From NCBI RefSeq assembly GCF_946151075.1, contig NZ_OX267715.1, positions 969,881 through 1,033,880 on the forward strand: a DNA stretch of 64,000 nt, written 5' to 3'. This document shows, one piece after another, positions 37,459-47,453 of the stretch (position 1 is its first letter; every line of letters starts with the position of its first letter). The DNA is from Neobacillus sp. Marseille-Q6967 (GTDB lineage Bacteria > Bacillota > Bacilli > Bacillales > Cytobacillaceae). Under the pieces are notes generated by a model. That model ran no database searches. It had not been told where the DNA came from and worked only from the letters and a program-made list of their open reading frames with translations. The position numbers and the translations under genes are program-made.

Positions 37459-40001
37459 AATTTAATGAAAAAAAAAGTTCAATGTACCGTAATTTAAAAA
37501 ATAATTTCACTTATGAATTTTGGGTAAAACCGGAGGTTAATCACCAGTCGGAGCAAAATACAAATCAATTTTTTCCAAATCCTAATTCCCAAAGCTTTGT
37601 AACAGGTTTAAACGATATTCAACATAGGCTATATGCTCGAGTAAGTGTTTCCATCGGGACGAATGGAATCTCGATATATGAACAATCATTGAAAAATACG
37701 TCTGCTGTATTAGTATATGAAACAATAATAAAGAATTGGGTACAAATTTCCATTGTTTATTATAATAAAACTCCTTACCTCTATATCAACGGTGAGTTAA
37801 AAAAGAAAGGGAATAGGAGTAAATATTTAGTTGTTCCATCAGCTTCAATTGATAAAGAAGACTTAATTCACAATGTTGACCTACAGATTCGTGAATTAAG
37901 AATATGGGATCATGCAAGATCATTGGACCAAATTAAAGAAAATAGAGATAAAACCCTTTCAGGTGAAGAACAAGGCCTAGTCAGTTATTGGATCTCAAAC
38001 GACTATAGATCTGTTCAGGACAATGATGAATTAGAAAGGATAAGAACTCAATATTCCGATCTAAAATCCTATTCGGAAATCCATTTCCCGAAACCTAGCG
38101 AAAACCCCTTAGTTTCTATAATTATACCGGTTTACAATCAATGGAACTACACTATTGAATGTTTAAAGTCTATCTGGGAGACAACAGATAATATTGACTA
38201 TGAAATAATAATTGCAGACGATATGTCAAATGATGAAACTGTTTTAATACAGGATATTGTCAAAAATGTAACCATTGTTAGAGATGGTGTTAATAGAGGA
38301 TTTGTATTAAATTGTAACCATGCAGCTAAATTTGCAAAAGGCAAGTATATACTATTTTTAAATAATGACACGATTGTTCAGAAAGATTGGCTTACATCTC
38401 TCGTTGAGTTAATAGAGGCAGATGAAAAAATTGGCATCGTTGGTTCAAAATTACTATATTCAAATGAGAAACTTCAGGAAGCCGGGGGAATTGTATGGAA
38501 TGATGCAAGCGGTTGGAATTATGGGCGTCTTGATGACCCTGAAAAGTCTGAGTACTGTTATGTCAAGGAAGTTGATTATATTTCTGGAGCAAGCATGATG
38601 ATTCGCTCAACGCTTTGGAGAGACATTGGAGGGTTCGATCCAATTTACGCCCCTGCCTATTGCGAAGATACTGACCTTGCATTTGAAGCAAGGAAACGCG
38701 GTTATAAAGTTGTTTTACAGCCCAAGTCATTAGTTATTCATTTTGAAGGGATATCACATGGTAATGATATAAATAATGGCATTAAGAGTTATCAAACGGT
38801 AAATAATAAAAAATTTTTTGAGAAATGGAAAAGTGTACTTGAAGCAGAACATTTTCCAAATGCCCAACATGTCTTCCATGCAAGAGACAGGAGCCGGAAT
38901 CAGAAAACAATCCTGGTTATTGATCACTATGTTCCGCATTACGATCAGGATGCTGGCAGCAGAACGATGTATCAGTATTTAAAATTATTTAAAAAGATGG
39001 GCCTAAATGTAAAGTTTGCCGGGGACAACTTTTATCGACATGAACCTTATACAACTGTATTACAGCAGCTTGGTATTGAAGTATTATATGGTCCGTGGTA
39101 TGCACAAAATTTTCATAACTGGCTTCAGGAAAATGGAAGTTACTTTGATTATATTTTTTTAAGTCGTCCTCATATTTCAATTAAGTATATTGCTAACTTA
39201 AGAAAAGTAACGAATGCAAAAATCCTTTATTATGGTCATGATCTCCATTACTTACGAAATTTACGTGAGTACGAATTATTTCAAAAAGAAGAATTGCTTC
39301 ATTCAGCTAATCATTGGAAAAAAATCGAAAACCAAATCTTTAAAATGTCCGATGTTGTTTATTACCTCTCCGATGCAGAAATTACTGAAATTAATAAAGC
39401 AGATCCTCAAATTACCACTAGAACGATTCCTGTTTATATCTTCGATCATTTTGAAAAAAATAAAACGAATTTTTCCGATAAATCCGGTTTACTGTTTGTT
39501 GGAGGATTTGCACATTCACCAAATGTAGACGCAATCTTATGGTTTGTTGAGTCTATCTTCCCACGCATTTTAAGGGATATCCCAGGTATTAAATTATTTA
39601 TCGTGGGCTCCCATCCACCTGACAAAATAAAAAGTCTAGCTTCTGAAAACGTGGTTGTGACAGGATTCACTACTGAAGACCAATTGAAAAAGTATTATTT
39701 ACAATCCAAATTAGTTGTCGTTCCTCTGAGATATGGGGCAGGGGTTAAAGGTAAAGTTATGGAAGCAATGTATTACCAAGTACCGATTGTTACTACATCA
39801 ATCGGAGCGGAGGGCTATATAAATGCGGAACATATCTTAACTATAGCTGATCAGCCAGGTGATTTTGCTGAAAAAGTAAATACTCTTTACAACGATGTTG
39901 ACTTATTAAATAAGCTTTCAGATCTTTCCTATGAATATGTGAAAGCAAATTTCTCAGCCGAAAGAGCGATGGGTATCTTAAAAAATGACATTTTAATTTG
40001 A
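37455..40001 (+). CDS. Large multidomain glycosyltransferase (LamG-like + GT2 + GT4)
   Basis: 848 residues. About 1-185 is a beta-rich concanavalin/LamG-like module (FTYEFWVKPE, LYINGELKK, LQIRELRIWDHARSL). About 205-450 is a GT2 domain (VSIIIPVYNQWNYTIECLKS, FLNNDTIV, ISGASMMIRSTLW, CEDTDLAFEARKRGY). About 480-845 is a GT4-type GT-B domain (HDAGSRT-like YDQDAGSRTMYQYL, LLFVGGFAHSPNVDAI, VVPLRYGAGVKGKVMEA). Such fusions add two sugars in building surface glycans. Start is a TTG overlapping the rmlA remnant stop, with GAGGGGGGG upstream. First intact gene of the plus-strand glycan operon. Confidence 0.87.
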   Translation: MKFNEKKSSMYRNLKNNFTYEFWVKPEVNHQSEQNTNQFFPNPNSQSFVTGLNDIQHRLYARVSVSIGTNGISIYEQSLKNTSAVLVYETIIKNWVQISIVYYNKTPYLYINGELKKKGNRSKYLVVPSASIDKEDLIHNVDLQIRELRIWDHARSLDQIKENRDKTLSGEEQGLVSYWISNDYRSVQDNDELERIRTQYSDLKSYSEIHFPKPSENPLVSIIIPVYNQWNYTIECLKSIWETTDNIDYEIIIADDMSNDETVLIQDIVKNVTIVRDGVNRGFVLNCNHAAKFAKGKYILFLNNDTIVQKDWLTSLVELIEADEKIGIVGSKLLYSNEKLQEAGGIVWNDASGWNYGRLDDPEKSEYCYVKEVDYISGASMMIRSTLWRDIGGFDPIYAPAYCEDTDLAFEARKRGYKVVLQPKSLVIHFEGISHGNDINNGIKSYQTVNNKKFFEKWKSVLEAEHFPNAQHVFHARDRSRNQKTILVIDHYVPHYDQDAGSRTMYQYLKLFKKMGLNVKFAGDNFYRHEPYTTVLQQLGIEVLYGPWYAQNFHNWLQENGSYFDYIFLSRPHISIKYIANLRKVTNAKILYYGHDLHYLRNLREYELFQKEELLHSANHWKKIENQIFKMSDVVYYLSDAEITEINKADPQITTRTIPVYIFDHFEKNKTNFSDKSGLLFVGGFAHSPNVDAILWFVESIFPRILRDIPGIKLFIVGSHPPDKIKSLASENVVVTGFTTEDQLKKYYLQSKLVVVPLRYGAGVKGKVMEAMYYQVPIVTTSIGAEGYINAEHILTIADQPGDFAEKVNTLYNDVDLLNKLSDLSYEYVKANFSAERAMGILKNDILI

Positions 40002-40025
40002 AATGTGAATAGGTGGAGAGCAACG

Positions 40026-41009
40026 TTGAAGGTACTGATTACAGGCGTAACGGGATTAATAGGAAGTCATTTAGCCAAACATCTTATTGAAAATACAGAT
40101 TTTAAGGTTTTTGGTTTTAAACGTTGGAGAAGTAATGAAAAAAATATTCTCAGGATAAAAAATCAATTGAACTTAATAGAAGGGGATATTTCGGACTATA
40201 GATCTGTAATGAAATCTCTTCAGGAAATTAAACCGGATTTTATTTACCACCTAGCAGCTCAAAGTTATCCGAAAGAATCAATGGAAGCTCCTTATTTCAC
40301 TTATGATGCCAATATAAATGGCACGATAAACGTTTTAGAAGCAATAAAAGAAATGAATATTAACCCCAGAGTTCATATTGCCTGTTCCAGTGCTTCTTAT
40401 GGAAATGTAGATGAAAGTAGAGTGCCTATAAAAGAAGACACTCCCTTACTTCCATTAACCCATTATGGAATAAGTAAAGCAGTGCAGGAACAATTAGGTT
40501 ATCTATATTACAAAAATTATGGAATCCAAACGTATATGACCCGCTTTTTTAACCAGATTGGGCCCGGACAAAATGAACGAAGCTCAGTCCAATCTTTTTG
40601 TAAGCAAATTGCCCTAATAGAAAAGGGGATTTTGCCCCCAATCTTAAAAGTTGGAAATCTAGAACCAAAACGAGATTTTACAGATATTAGAGATACTGTA
40701 AAAGCATTAGAATTATTACTGTTAAAAGGGAAGCCAGGTGAAGTATATAATATTGGGTCAGGCAATGCAATATCGATCCGAAGGGTGTTAGAAATTATTC
40801 TTAAAAAATCTGCATGCAAGGTTCAGGTAGAGGTCGAAAGCAGCAGATTGAGAATAGTGGATGAACCAATATTACAGGGGGATATTAGTAAATTTCAAAG
40901 TGATACAGGTTGGACTCCAACATACGATATTGAGATGACGATAGAATCAATTTTAGATTATTGGAGAAATACTGTGGAAATTATTAAATTAAAAAATTTG
41001 GATGTGTAA
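40026..41009 (+). CDS. SDR nucleotide-sugar dehydratase/reductase, GDP-mannose 4,6-dehydratase-like
   Basis: Extended short-chain dehydrogenase of about 327 residues. NAD(P) loop TGVTGLIGSHLAKHL, then YHLAAQSYPKESMEAP, the SSASYGN strand, and the catalytic YGISK (Tyr-x-x-x-Lys), then RFFNQIGPGQ. These resemble GDP-mannose 4,6-dehydratase and GDP-6-deoxy-hexulose reductase. Beside a GDP-heptose pathway it may instead act on GDP-D-glycero-D-manno-heptose (as DmhA/DmhB do). The TTG at 40026 with GGTGGAG upstream is the likely start; the frame is open to a GTG at 40005. Confidence 0.82.
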   Translation: MKVLITGVTGLIGSHLAKHLIENTDFKVFGFKRWRSNEKNILRIKNQLNLIEGDISDYRSVMKSLQEIKPDFIYHLAAQSYPKESMEAPYFTYDANINGTINVLEAIKEMNINPRVHIACSSASYGNVDESRVPIKEDTPLLPLTHYGISKAVQEQLGYLYYKNYGIQTYMTRFFNQIGPGQNERSSVQSFCKQIALIEKGILPPILKVGNLEPKRDFTDIRDTVKALELLLLKGKPGEVYNIGSGNAISIRRVLEIILKKSACKVQVEVESSRLRIVDEPILQGDISKFQSDTGWTPTYDIEMTIESILDYWRNTVEIIKLKNLDV

Positions 41010-41014
41010 ACGGT

Positions 41015-41833
41015 ATGACTAAATTATTGGTATCATGTGTAGGCGAGGATAATGAAAAATATCACTTCAGGGTATTGACACTATTTAAAACCATTAAACA
41101 ATTTGGAGGGAAGATTGGGAATGCTAAGCTGATTGCAAACTTTGTTAGTTCAGTAAATGAAAATGTAAGACGGTCCCTGAACGATCTTGGTGTTAGAGTA
41201 GAAGTTGTAGAACGGTTCGATACAAGATCACCTCATTGCAATAAACTTAGAATGTTTGAAATCGATGAGGATTATGATATTTTTGTAGCATTAGATTGTG
41301 ATATAGCAGTGGTTAGAGATTTTACTGAAGCCATAAAGACAGATGGAATTTACGCCCCATTCCATCCTTTGCAGCCACTCACTCTAGAACAATGGAAACA
41401 AATGTTCAGTTACTTTAATCTCCAAATCCCACAGAACGAAAGAAAAATCCACTATAGCAGCGGGGTTCTTACAATTCCTAAAAGTGATGTAAAAAAACTT
41501 CGTGAGACATGGGGAAATTATGCATTGGCACTACTTAATGATTTCTTCCCAGCCTATCCAGAAATTGGGGCACACAAATTTTTCACAGACCAATTTGCAT
41601 TGGCATTAACATTTTCAGACCTTAAAATGGATGTTCCGCATTTACCGGATGAAATGAACTATGGTACTTACTTTACACAACAGCCCAAATCAATATTTGA
41701 TCACATTCACCCATATTTATTACACTATAGTTTTAATGTAGACGAACAAAGGAGATTGATCTTGAAGTCAGGAAATGTAATGCCTGATTATTATATCGAT
41801 ATGGTAAATAAGTTCAATAATGCAAAAAAATGA
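41015..41833 (+). CDS. Putative GT-A glycosyltransferase (GT8-like)
   Basis: 272 residues. A Rossmann-like first half ends in ALDCDIAVV, a probable Asp-x-Asp metal/nucleotide-sugar motif, followed by SSGVLTIPKSD and FFTDQFALALTF, a layout like GT8-type transferases. No membrane segments. It starts 5 nt after the SDR gene; the ribosome binding site is weak, suggesting translational coupling. Sugar donor unknown; GDP-heptose is plausible from context. Confidence 0.68.
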   Translation: MTKLLVSCVGEDNEKYHFRVLTLFKTIKQFGGKIGNAKLIANFVSSVNENVRRSLNDLGVRVEVVERFDTRSPHCNKLRMFEIDEDYDIFVALDCDIAVVRDFTEAIKTDGIYAPFHPLQPLTLEQWKQMFSYFNLQIPQNERKIHYSSGVLTIPKSDVKKLRETWGNYALALLNDFFPAYPEIGAHKFFTDQFALALTFSDLKMDVPHLPDEMNYGTYFTQQPKSIFDHIHPYLLHYSFNVDEQRRLILKSGNVMPDYYIDMVNKFNNAKK

Positions 41834-41898
41834 AAAAATCTCCTATTCACAAAGTATAGAATATCTTATTTTGATATTTATGAAGAGAGGGGATTTTC

Positions 41899-43158
41899 AT
41901 GTCAAGAAAATGGTTATTTATACCCGTTGAAATTAAACTTAGAGAACTAAATGCAAAATTACTCTTGACCTATCATGCTCTTCGACGAAATTACAATGTA
42001 ATCATAGGGGAAGCACATAAAATATATGAAAATGCAGCAGAGTTTCCAAAAGGTATCCTTTTTTCCAAAGGGTATACACTGAATAATATGCATCGCAATT
42101 TTACGGCTAAGGAGACAGGGCATATTCTTGTCGAATTGGATGAAGAAGGATTATTCGAAAAGGAATCATTAATACTTGATTTAAGAACAGATGAAAAACT
42201 TTTTTCATTAATCGATCACATTTATTGTTGGGGGAAGTATCACGAAGGGCTTCTTTTAAAAAAATTCCCTCAATTCAAAGAAAAGATATTTATAACAGGG
42301 AATCCTCGTTTTGACTTATTAAGGAAAAAATATCGTAATTTATTTGGTGAAGAAGTCAAGAAAATTAGGGAGCAATATAAGGATTTTATATTAGTGAATA
42401 CTCGATTTAGTTTTTATAACACTCATAATGGATTTAATCCTAAGGAGGAAGAACTTAGAAAACTTTATGATCATTTTATTATACTAGTCAGGGAGTTGAG
42501 TTATAAATATCCAAATTTAAACTTTGTGGTCCGCCCTCATCCAGGTGAAAGTATGGATAGTTATCGAAGAGAATTGGATGGTTGTAAGAATGTTTTTGTT
42601 GTTCACTCCGGGAATATTATAGAGTGGATTCTTGCTTCGCAGCTAGTCATTCATAACGGTTGCACGACCGGTATTGAATCATTTCTCGTGGACAAACCAG
42701 TAATTTCTTATATACCGTTCGAATCGGCATCAATCAAAGAATTTTTGCCGGATGAAATAAGCATTAAAATCCCGTACATTTCCCAAATTGATTCGCTAAT
42801 TGGGTATTATATTTCAAGGAGAAAGAGTATCCCAAGTTATGAGATGAATTACCGCAAAAATGTCTTGTTCCAATACTATCCAATAAATGGGAATTATTCA
42901 TATGAAAATATCTTAAACCATTTGGATAATATCGTTATTAAAAAAGATGGTTCCATACAGGAAACAGATTTTTTAAAGAAGTTGGTTGAAGTTAAAAATC
43001 CTGAGTTAATAGCCCCATTTGCGAACCTTATAATTGAAATCACTGAGTATGAAATCAGACAATTCTTCCTTAAATTAGATGAAATTGAGGGTAAACAAAC
43101 AAAATTTAAAATTCAAAACTTCAACTCTGGATTATTTGTCATTACACCCTCTGATTAA
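41899..43158 (+). CDS. Surface carbohydrate biosynthesis protein (GT-B-like)
   Basis: 419 residues. The N terminus [20 protein letters not shown] and the central RPHPGES and [20 protein letters not shown] segments match a family annotated as surface carbohydrate biosynthesis proteins. These are related to capsule or CDP-glycerol-type transferases, and this one is probably a transferase for an acidic or rare sugar. No transmembrane helix. GAGAGGGG site before ATG. Confidence 0.72.
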   Translation: MSRKWLFIPVEIKLRELNAKLLLTYHALRRNYNVIIGEAHKIYENAAEFPKGILFSKGYTLNNMHRNFTAKETGHILVELDEEGLFEKESLILDLRTDEKLFSLIDHIYCWGKYHEGLLLKKFPQFKEKIFITGNPRFDLLRKKYRNLFGEEVKKIREQYKDFILVNTRFSFYNTHNGFNPKEEELRKLYDHFIILVRELSYKYPNLNFVVRPHPGESMDSYRRELDGCKNVFVVHSGNIIEWILASQLVIHNGCTTGIESFLVDKPVISYIPFESASIKEFLPDEISIKIPYISQIDSLIGYYISRRKSIPSYEMNYRKNVLFQYYPINGNYSYENILNHLDNIVIKKDGSIQETDFLKKLVEVKNPELIAPFANLIIEITEYEIRQFFLKLDEIEGKQTKFKIQNFNSGLFVITPSD

Positions 43159-43178
43159 TACTAAAGGAGTTTTGCCCA

Positions 43179-44204
43179 ATGATTTATCGATCAAAAGCTC
43201 CACTTCGGCTGGGCTTGGCTGGAGGTGGTACTGATGTATCTCCATATAGTGACGTTTATGGCGGATATGTTATGAATGCTACAATCGATATGTATGCTTA
43301 CTGTACGTTAGAAATTACCGAGGACAATACAATCACCTTTCATGCTCTTGATTTGAATGAATATTTTGAGTGTAGCTTGACTAAAGAAATTGAATTGGAA
43401 GGTTCCCTCCTTCTTCATAAAGGAATCTATAATCGCATAATCAAACAGTTCAACAATAATATGCCACTTTCGGTGAAAGTTACCACTTATTCCGATGTTC
43501 CTGCAGGATCAGGTCTTGGTTCATCTTCCACAATGGTAGTAGCCATCTTAAAGGCTTACGCGGAAGCCTTAAGTCTCCCTTTAGGTGATTATGAACTAGC
43601 TCATTTAGCATACGAAATTGAACGAATAGATATAGGGATAAATGGCGGTAAACAGGATCAGTACGCAGCAACATTCGGCGGCTTTAACTTTTTAGAGTTT
43701 CATGAGGATGACAGAGTCATAGTAAATCCTTTAAGAATAAAAAACTGGATTATCAATGAATTAGAATCCTCTTTGGTTTTATTTTATACAGGAACCTCAA
43801 GGGATTCGTCCAGGATAATAGAGGAGCAGACAATAAATACATTAAAGAAAAAAAAACAGTCATTAGCTGCGCTGCATAAACTAAAGGAGCATGCAGTTTT
43901 AATGAAGGAAGCGATATTAAAAGGTGATATTAAATTGTTTGCCCAATATCTTGGCGAGTCATGGAATTCTAAGAAAAATGTTGCTGCTCCTATATCAAAC
44001 CGTTACATTGACTTAGTCTATAATACAGCGATGGAGGCAGGTGCCCTTGCTGGAAAAGTATCTGGAGCCGGAGGCGGGGGTTTTATGATGTTTATCGTGG
44101 ATCCACTCGATAAATTGGAAGTGGTTAACACGCTAAAACAATTTGATGGAGGAATCTATAATGTACACTTTGTTAAATACGGGTGCCAGGGGTGGAAAGT
44201 CTAG
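43179..44204 (+). CDS. hddA: D-glycero-alpha-D-manno-heptose 7-phosphate kinase (GHMP)
   Basis: GHMP-superfamily kinase of 341 residues phosphorylating D-glycero-D-manno-heptose 7-phosphate at C1 to the 1,7-bisphosphate. Signatures: [17 protein letters not shown] at the N terminus, the ATP loop [26 protein letters not shown], and the C-terminal [11 protein letters not shown]. Its TAG overlaps the GTG of gmhA by one base. The following three genes complete the GDP-heptose route known from Aneurinibacillus thermoaerophilus S-layer glycans. Confidence 0.9.
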   Translation: MIYRSKAPLRLGLAGGGTDVSPYSDVYGGYVMNATIDMYAYCTLEITEDNTITFHALDLNEYFECSLTKEIELEGSLLLHKGIYNRIIKQFNNNMPLSVKVTTYSDVPAGSGLGSSSTMVVAILKAYAEALSLPLGDYELAHLAYEIERIDIGINGGKQDQYAATFGGFNFLEFHEDDRVIVNPLRIKNWIINELESSLVLFYTGTSRDSSRIIEEQTINTLKKKKQSLAALHKLKEHAVLMKEAILKGDIKLFAQYLGESWNSKKNVAAPISNRYIDLVYNTAMEAGALAGKVSGAGGGGFMMFIVDPLDKLEVVNTLKQFDGGIYNVHFVKYGCQGWKV

Positions 44205-44812
44205 TGGAAGATTATATAAAAAAGCAAATTATTGGTTCCTGTAAAGTAAAGGAAATGCTGCAAAATGACGATTATATTCAATTAATTAAGTTAATTGCAG
44301 AGGAAGCGATAGCTGCTATAAAAGCTGGAAAAAAGGTTTTATTAGCGGGGAATGGGGGGAGTGCGGCGGATGCACAGCATATAGCAGGCGAGCTTGTTAG
44401 CAGGTTTTATTTTGACCGGCCTGGTTTGCCTGCCGTGGCATTAACGACAGATACTTCAATTTTAACTGCTGTGGGAAACGATTATGGCTATGAACATTTA
44501 TTTTCCAGACAAATCGATGCATTAGGACAACCAGGTGATTTATTCATTGGACTTTCAACATCCGGAAATTCCACGAACATTATTAATGCATTAAAGATTT
44601 GTAAGGAGAAGAAAATCACTACTGTTGGTTTAACAGGCAAATTAGGAGGGGAAATACCTAAGTACTGTGATTACTGTATGAAAGTACCATCCTCAGAAAC
44701 ACCAAGGATTCAAGAATCTCATATATTAATAGGTCATATTTTATGTGCATTAGTGGAAGAAACCTTATTTGGGGAAAAATTTCAAGACAAATGTGGGGAT
44801 GCGGATGCCTAA
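44204..44812 (+). CDS. gmhA: Sedoheptulose 7-phosphate isomerase
   Basis: SIS-domain enzyme converting sedoheptulose 7-phosphate to D-glycero-D-manno-heptose 7-phosphate, the first step of the heptose path. Visible: LLAGNGGSAADAQHIAGELVSRF, TTDTSILTAVGNDY, GLSTSGNSTNII and the late ETPRIQESHILIGHI with metal/catalytic Glu and His. I place the start at GTG 44204 (GGGGTGG 8 nt upstream, coupled to hddA); an in-frame GTG lies at 44183. About 202 residues. Confidence 0.93.
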   Translation: MEDYIKKQIIGSCKVKEMLQNDDYIQLIKLIAEEAIAAIKAGKKVLLAGNGGSAADAQHIAGELVSRFYFDRPGLPAVALTTDTSILTAVGNDYGYEHLFSRQIDALGQPGDLFIGLSTSGNSTNIINALKICKEKKITTVGLTGKLGGEIPKYCDYCMKVPSSETPRIQESHILIGHILCALVEETLFGEKFQDKCGDADA

Positions 44813-45518
44813 TAAATTCCCAGATGAAGTAATCATTTTAGCCGGCGGACTAGGAACTAGGCTGAAAAAGGTTGTAAACGACTGCCCAAAAGCTCTTGCC
44901 CCAATTCAAAACACTCCATTCCTTCACTACATTCTCCATTATTTAGAAAAACAAGGAATTAAGAAAGTTATTTTAGCAACCGGTTATCAACACGAGCGTA
45001 TATTTGAAGATATAGGAACTTGTTTTAACTCATTAACAATTGATTATTCTGTTGAAGAATATCCGTTAGGAACCGGAGGAGCGCTGAAAAAGGCTCTGAC
45101 GAAAATAAAAAACTGTGAACATGTTTTTATTATTAACGGCGACTCATTTTTTAATATTAATTTGGTTGAAATGAACAATACGCATCGTTTGAATGACGCG
45201 GATTTAACCATCGCTCTTAAACCAAAACGAAATATTAGTCGATACGGAACAATACAAGTTAGCAGAGATCGTATTATTGAGTTTGCCGAAAAACAACCTC
45301 TTAACGAAGGCATAATTAATGGCGGCTTTTATTTAATGAGAGTGAACATATTTGAAAATAAACCTTTAGGGGAGGTATTTTCATTTGAAATAGATTTCAT
45401 GCAGAAATTCTTTCATGAGAGCAGATTTTATGGCTATATATCAAATGAATATTTTATCGACATTGGAATTCCAGAAGATTATCAACTTGCCCAGAAGGAG
45501 CTGCCGCAACTTTTATGA
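44805..45518 (+). CDS. hddC: D-glycero-alpha-D-manno-heptose 1-phosphate guanylyltransferase
   Basis: Nucleotidyltransferase activating the heptose 1-phosphate to GDP-D-glycero-alpha-D-manno-heptose. N-terminal [20 protein letters not shown] holds the nucleotide signature and Lys; FIINGDSFF binds metal; [10 protein letters not shown] is the sugar loop. About 237 residues. The ATG at 44805 (overlapping gmhA by 8 nt) is preferred over ATG 44799. Assignment as hddC rather than a generic sugar-phosphate nucleotidyltransferase rests on the adjacent hddA, gmhA and gmhB. Confidence 0.85.
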   Translation: MPNKFPDEVIILAGGLGTRLKKVVNDCPKALAPIQNTPFLHYILHYLEKQGIKKVILATGYQHERIFEDIGTCFNSLTIDYSVEEYPLGTGGALKKALTKIKNCEHVFIINGDSFFNINLVEMNNTHRLNDADLTIALKPKRNISRYGTIQVSRDRIIEFAEKQPLNEGIINGGFYLMRVNIFENKPLGEVFSFEIDFMQKFFHESRFYGYISNEYFIDIGIPEDYQLAQKELPQLL

Positions 45519-46066
45519 ATAGGGCCGTTTTTCTCGATAGGGATGGAGTTATTAATTATGACGATCATTATGTCTATAAAATCGAAGATATACGCTTCAT
45601 TGAAGGAATCTTTGAGCTATTAATTTACCTTCAAAACAAGGGATATTTGTTAATCATTATTACCAATCAGGCGGGGATTGGAAGAGGGTATTATACAGAG
45701 CAAGAATTTAAAACCCTAACAAATTGGATGCTGGGCAAGTTTAAACAACAGGGGATACATCTTCAAAAAGTTTACTACTGTCCGTACCATCCCAATTGTG
45801 GAATCGGGCAATATAAAAGAGATTCTTTTTACAGAAAACCCAATCCCGGAATGATTTTATTAGCCAAAAGGGAATGGGATATTGATTTATCAAAATCATT
45901 ATTGATTGGAGATAAAGAAACAGATATTGAAGCGGGAATAAATGCAGGAATTCCGTTAAATATCTTATTCCGTCCTGGAGTTATGGACGGTCACACAAAA
46001 GCGGATTTGGTAATTAACGACTTAAACCAAATCATCGCCTCGGGAATTTTGGAGTATCAAAAGTAA
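45515..46066 (+). CDS. gmhB: D-glycero-D-manno-heptose 1,7-bisphosphate 7-phosphatase
   Basis: HAD-IIIA phosphatase, 183 residues. [12 protein letters not shown] gives nucleophile and acid Asp, [13 protein letters not shown] is motif [14 protein letters not shown] is the zinc-finger-like loop, RKPNPGM is motif III and [11 protein letters not shown] motif IV. It removes the 7-phosphate before guanylylation. ATG overlaps the hddC stop (ATGA). Last gene of the plus-strand operon. Confidence 0.92.
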   Translation: MNRAVFLDRDGVINYDDHYVYKIEDIRFIEGIFELLIYLQNKGYLLIIITNQAGIGRGYYTEQEFKTLTNWMLGKFKQQGIHLQKVYYCPYHPNCGIGQYKRDSFYRKPNPGMILLAKREWDIDLSKSLLIGDKETDIEAGINAGIPLNILFRPGVMDGHTKADLVINDLNQIIASGILEYQK

Positions 46067-46114
46067 AAACGATTTGCTGCCATGAAGATCCATTTGGCAA
46101 CAAATCGTTTTTAC
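46063..46114. terminator. Bidirectional terminator between heptose and pseudaminate operons
   Basis: GTAAAAACGATTTG (46063-46076) and CAAATCGTTTTTAC (46101-46114) pair perfectly over 14 bp. Confidence 0.9.
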
Positions 46115-46129
46115 TTTCTTTAGCGATTT

Positions 46130-47437
46130 TTAAAAAATTTTAGAAATTAATTCATGATAAATTAATTTATCCACAATTGGGATTAATTCTAAAGCAGGCA
46201 ATCTAATGAAATCAGCTATATCAATTAGGTCGTTCGTTCCATCCGCATATGTTAGAAAGTTCAAAATAGTTCTAACTGAATCAGAGGATCTTTTTATACT
46301 GGTAGAAGGGTATAATCCTCTTTTCCCGAGCTGAGGCTCCCCTAAAACAGTAGTTTTGTAAAAGGCATTTTTCTCGAGGATCTTTATACATTCTTTATAT
46401 ATATTAAAGGCTCCCTCAAACCCTTCTGAAGAAATAAAGTCTAAATTATCTAGAGAAGTATGGTACTCAGGATACTCAGTATATTTTGTTCTCATTATTG
46501 ATACAACAGGTAAATCTATCCCGGGGCTGCAATATTGACGCTCATCACTTCCTCTTTCTAAAAAAGAGTATGTTTTATAATTTGGCTGTCTCCATTTTAA
46601 AACATGCTGAGCCACTTTATCAGCTAATGTGTTGCCATAGCGGGAGGGAAGGAAAGAATAATCTTTATTATCAGCAACGCAAGTTATATTAAATCCAGCG
46701 ACTATATTTTGTTTCATTGAATACAAATTTTCACTTAAATAAGCAATTGAACCAATCGTTTCAGGTATGAAAATAATTCGGTAAGTAAATTCTCTTGGTA
46801 AACTTTGTATCCACTTGGCCAAAAATGCTGTCAAAACAGGGCCGGAAAGCTCATTATTGGCCAAAGAAGGGTGGCAAATATAAGTGGAAAGAAATATCTC
46901 CTTCGTTGTCTTTCCAGGCAGAATCAATTCCCCGTAGGTTAAATGACCTTGTTTAAGTTCACTATCAATATACACCTTATAGAATCCCTTTTTCAGGGTT
47001 TGTCTTTGATTGTGTGAAATACAAAAACCCCAATTTTCTTTATAGTAAGATGTCACATATGGAATAGCCTCCGGCTGTTCTTCTATAGAAAATAAATGTT
47101 TTTGTAATTCATCGAGTGAAAGTACAGTATCTATAGGAATTGAATAACCGACTACATGTAAATTGTTTTTTTTAAAATCAACGATCTTATTACCTTCTGT
47201 ATCAAGAATATAAGCATCCCTAATGTTCCATTCTTTTGGAATGGTCCAATCGAAGACTTTCTTTCCAGTTGGAATTTCAATGATTTTAAGAGGGATAATG
47301 GTTTGGAGAATCTTTAATGTATCTCTAACTCCATTCCCCGTAATACTCCTGCAAATTGGAAAAAGGTCCTTTGTCAGATTATACATTAATTTCCCTGTTT
47401 CATGTTCCATTCCTTGTGTACTCAGATAAATCACCAT
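46130..47437 (-). CDS. DUF4910 aminopeptidase-like protein with winged helix
   Basis: 435 residues. Similar to the M28-like DUF4910/DUF2172 family: an N-terminal segment with LFPICRSITGNGVRDTL, putative zinc residues in TYICHPSLANNELSGP, ERGSDERQYCSPG and EYHTSLDN, and a C-terminal winged-helix-like part. These genes recur in sialic-acid-like sugar clusters, but their reaction is not established; amide hydrolysis on the sugar or its carrier is a guess. Start uncertain: ATG at 47437 has a site too close; GTG at 47434 or ATG at 47410 are options. Last gene of the pse operon, 16 nt after pseI. Confidence 0.75.
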   Translation of the reverse strand: MVIYLSTQGMEHETGKLMYNLTKDLFPICRSITGNGVRDTLKILQTIIPLKIIEIPTGKKVFDWTIPKEWNIRDAYILDTEGNKIVDFKKNNLHVVGYSIPIDTVLSLDELQKHLFSIEEQPEAIPYVTSYYKENWGFCISHNQRQTLKKGFYKVYIDSELKQGHLTYGELILPGKTTKEIFLSTYICHPSLANNELSGPVLTAFLAKWIQSLPREFTYRIIFIPETIGSIAYLSENLYSMKQNIVAGFNITCVADNKDYSFLPSRYGNTLADKVAQHVLKWRQPNYKTYSFLERGSDERQYCSPGIDLPVVSIMRTKYTEYPEYHTSLDNLDFISSEGFEGAFNIYKECIKILEKNAFYKTTVLGEPQLGKRGLYPSTSIKRSSDSVRTILNFLTYADGTNDLIDIADFIRLPALELIPIVDKLIYHELISKIF

Positions 47438-47453
47438 CCTTTGGGCCGCTAAA

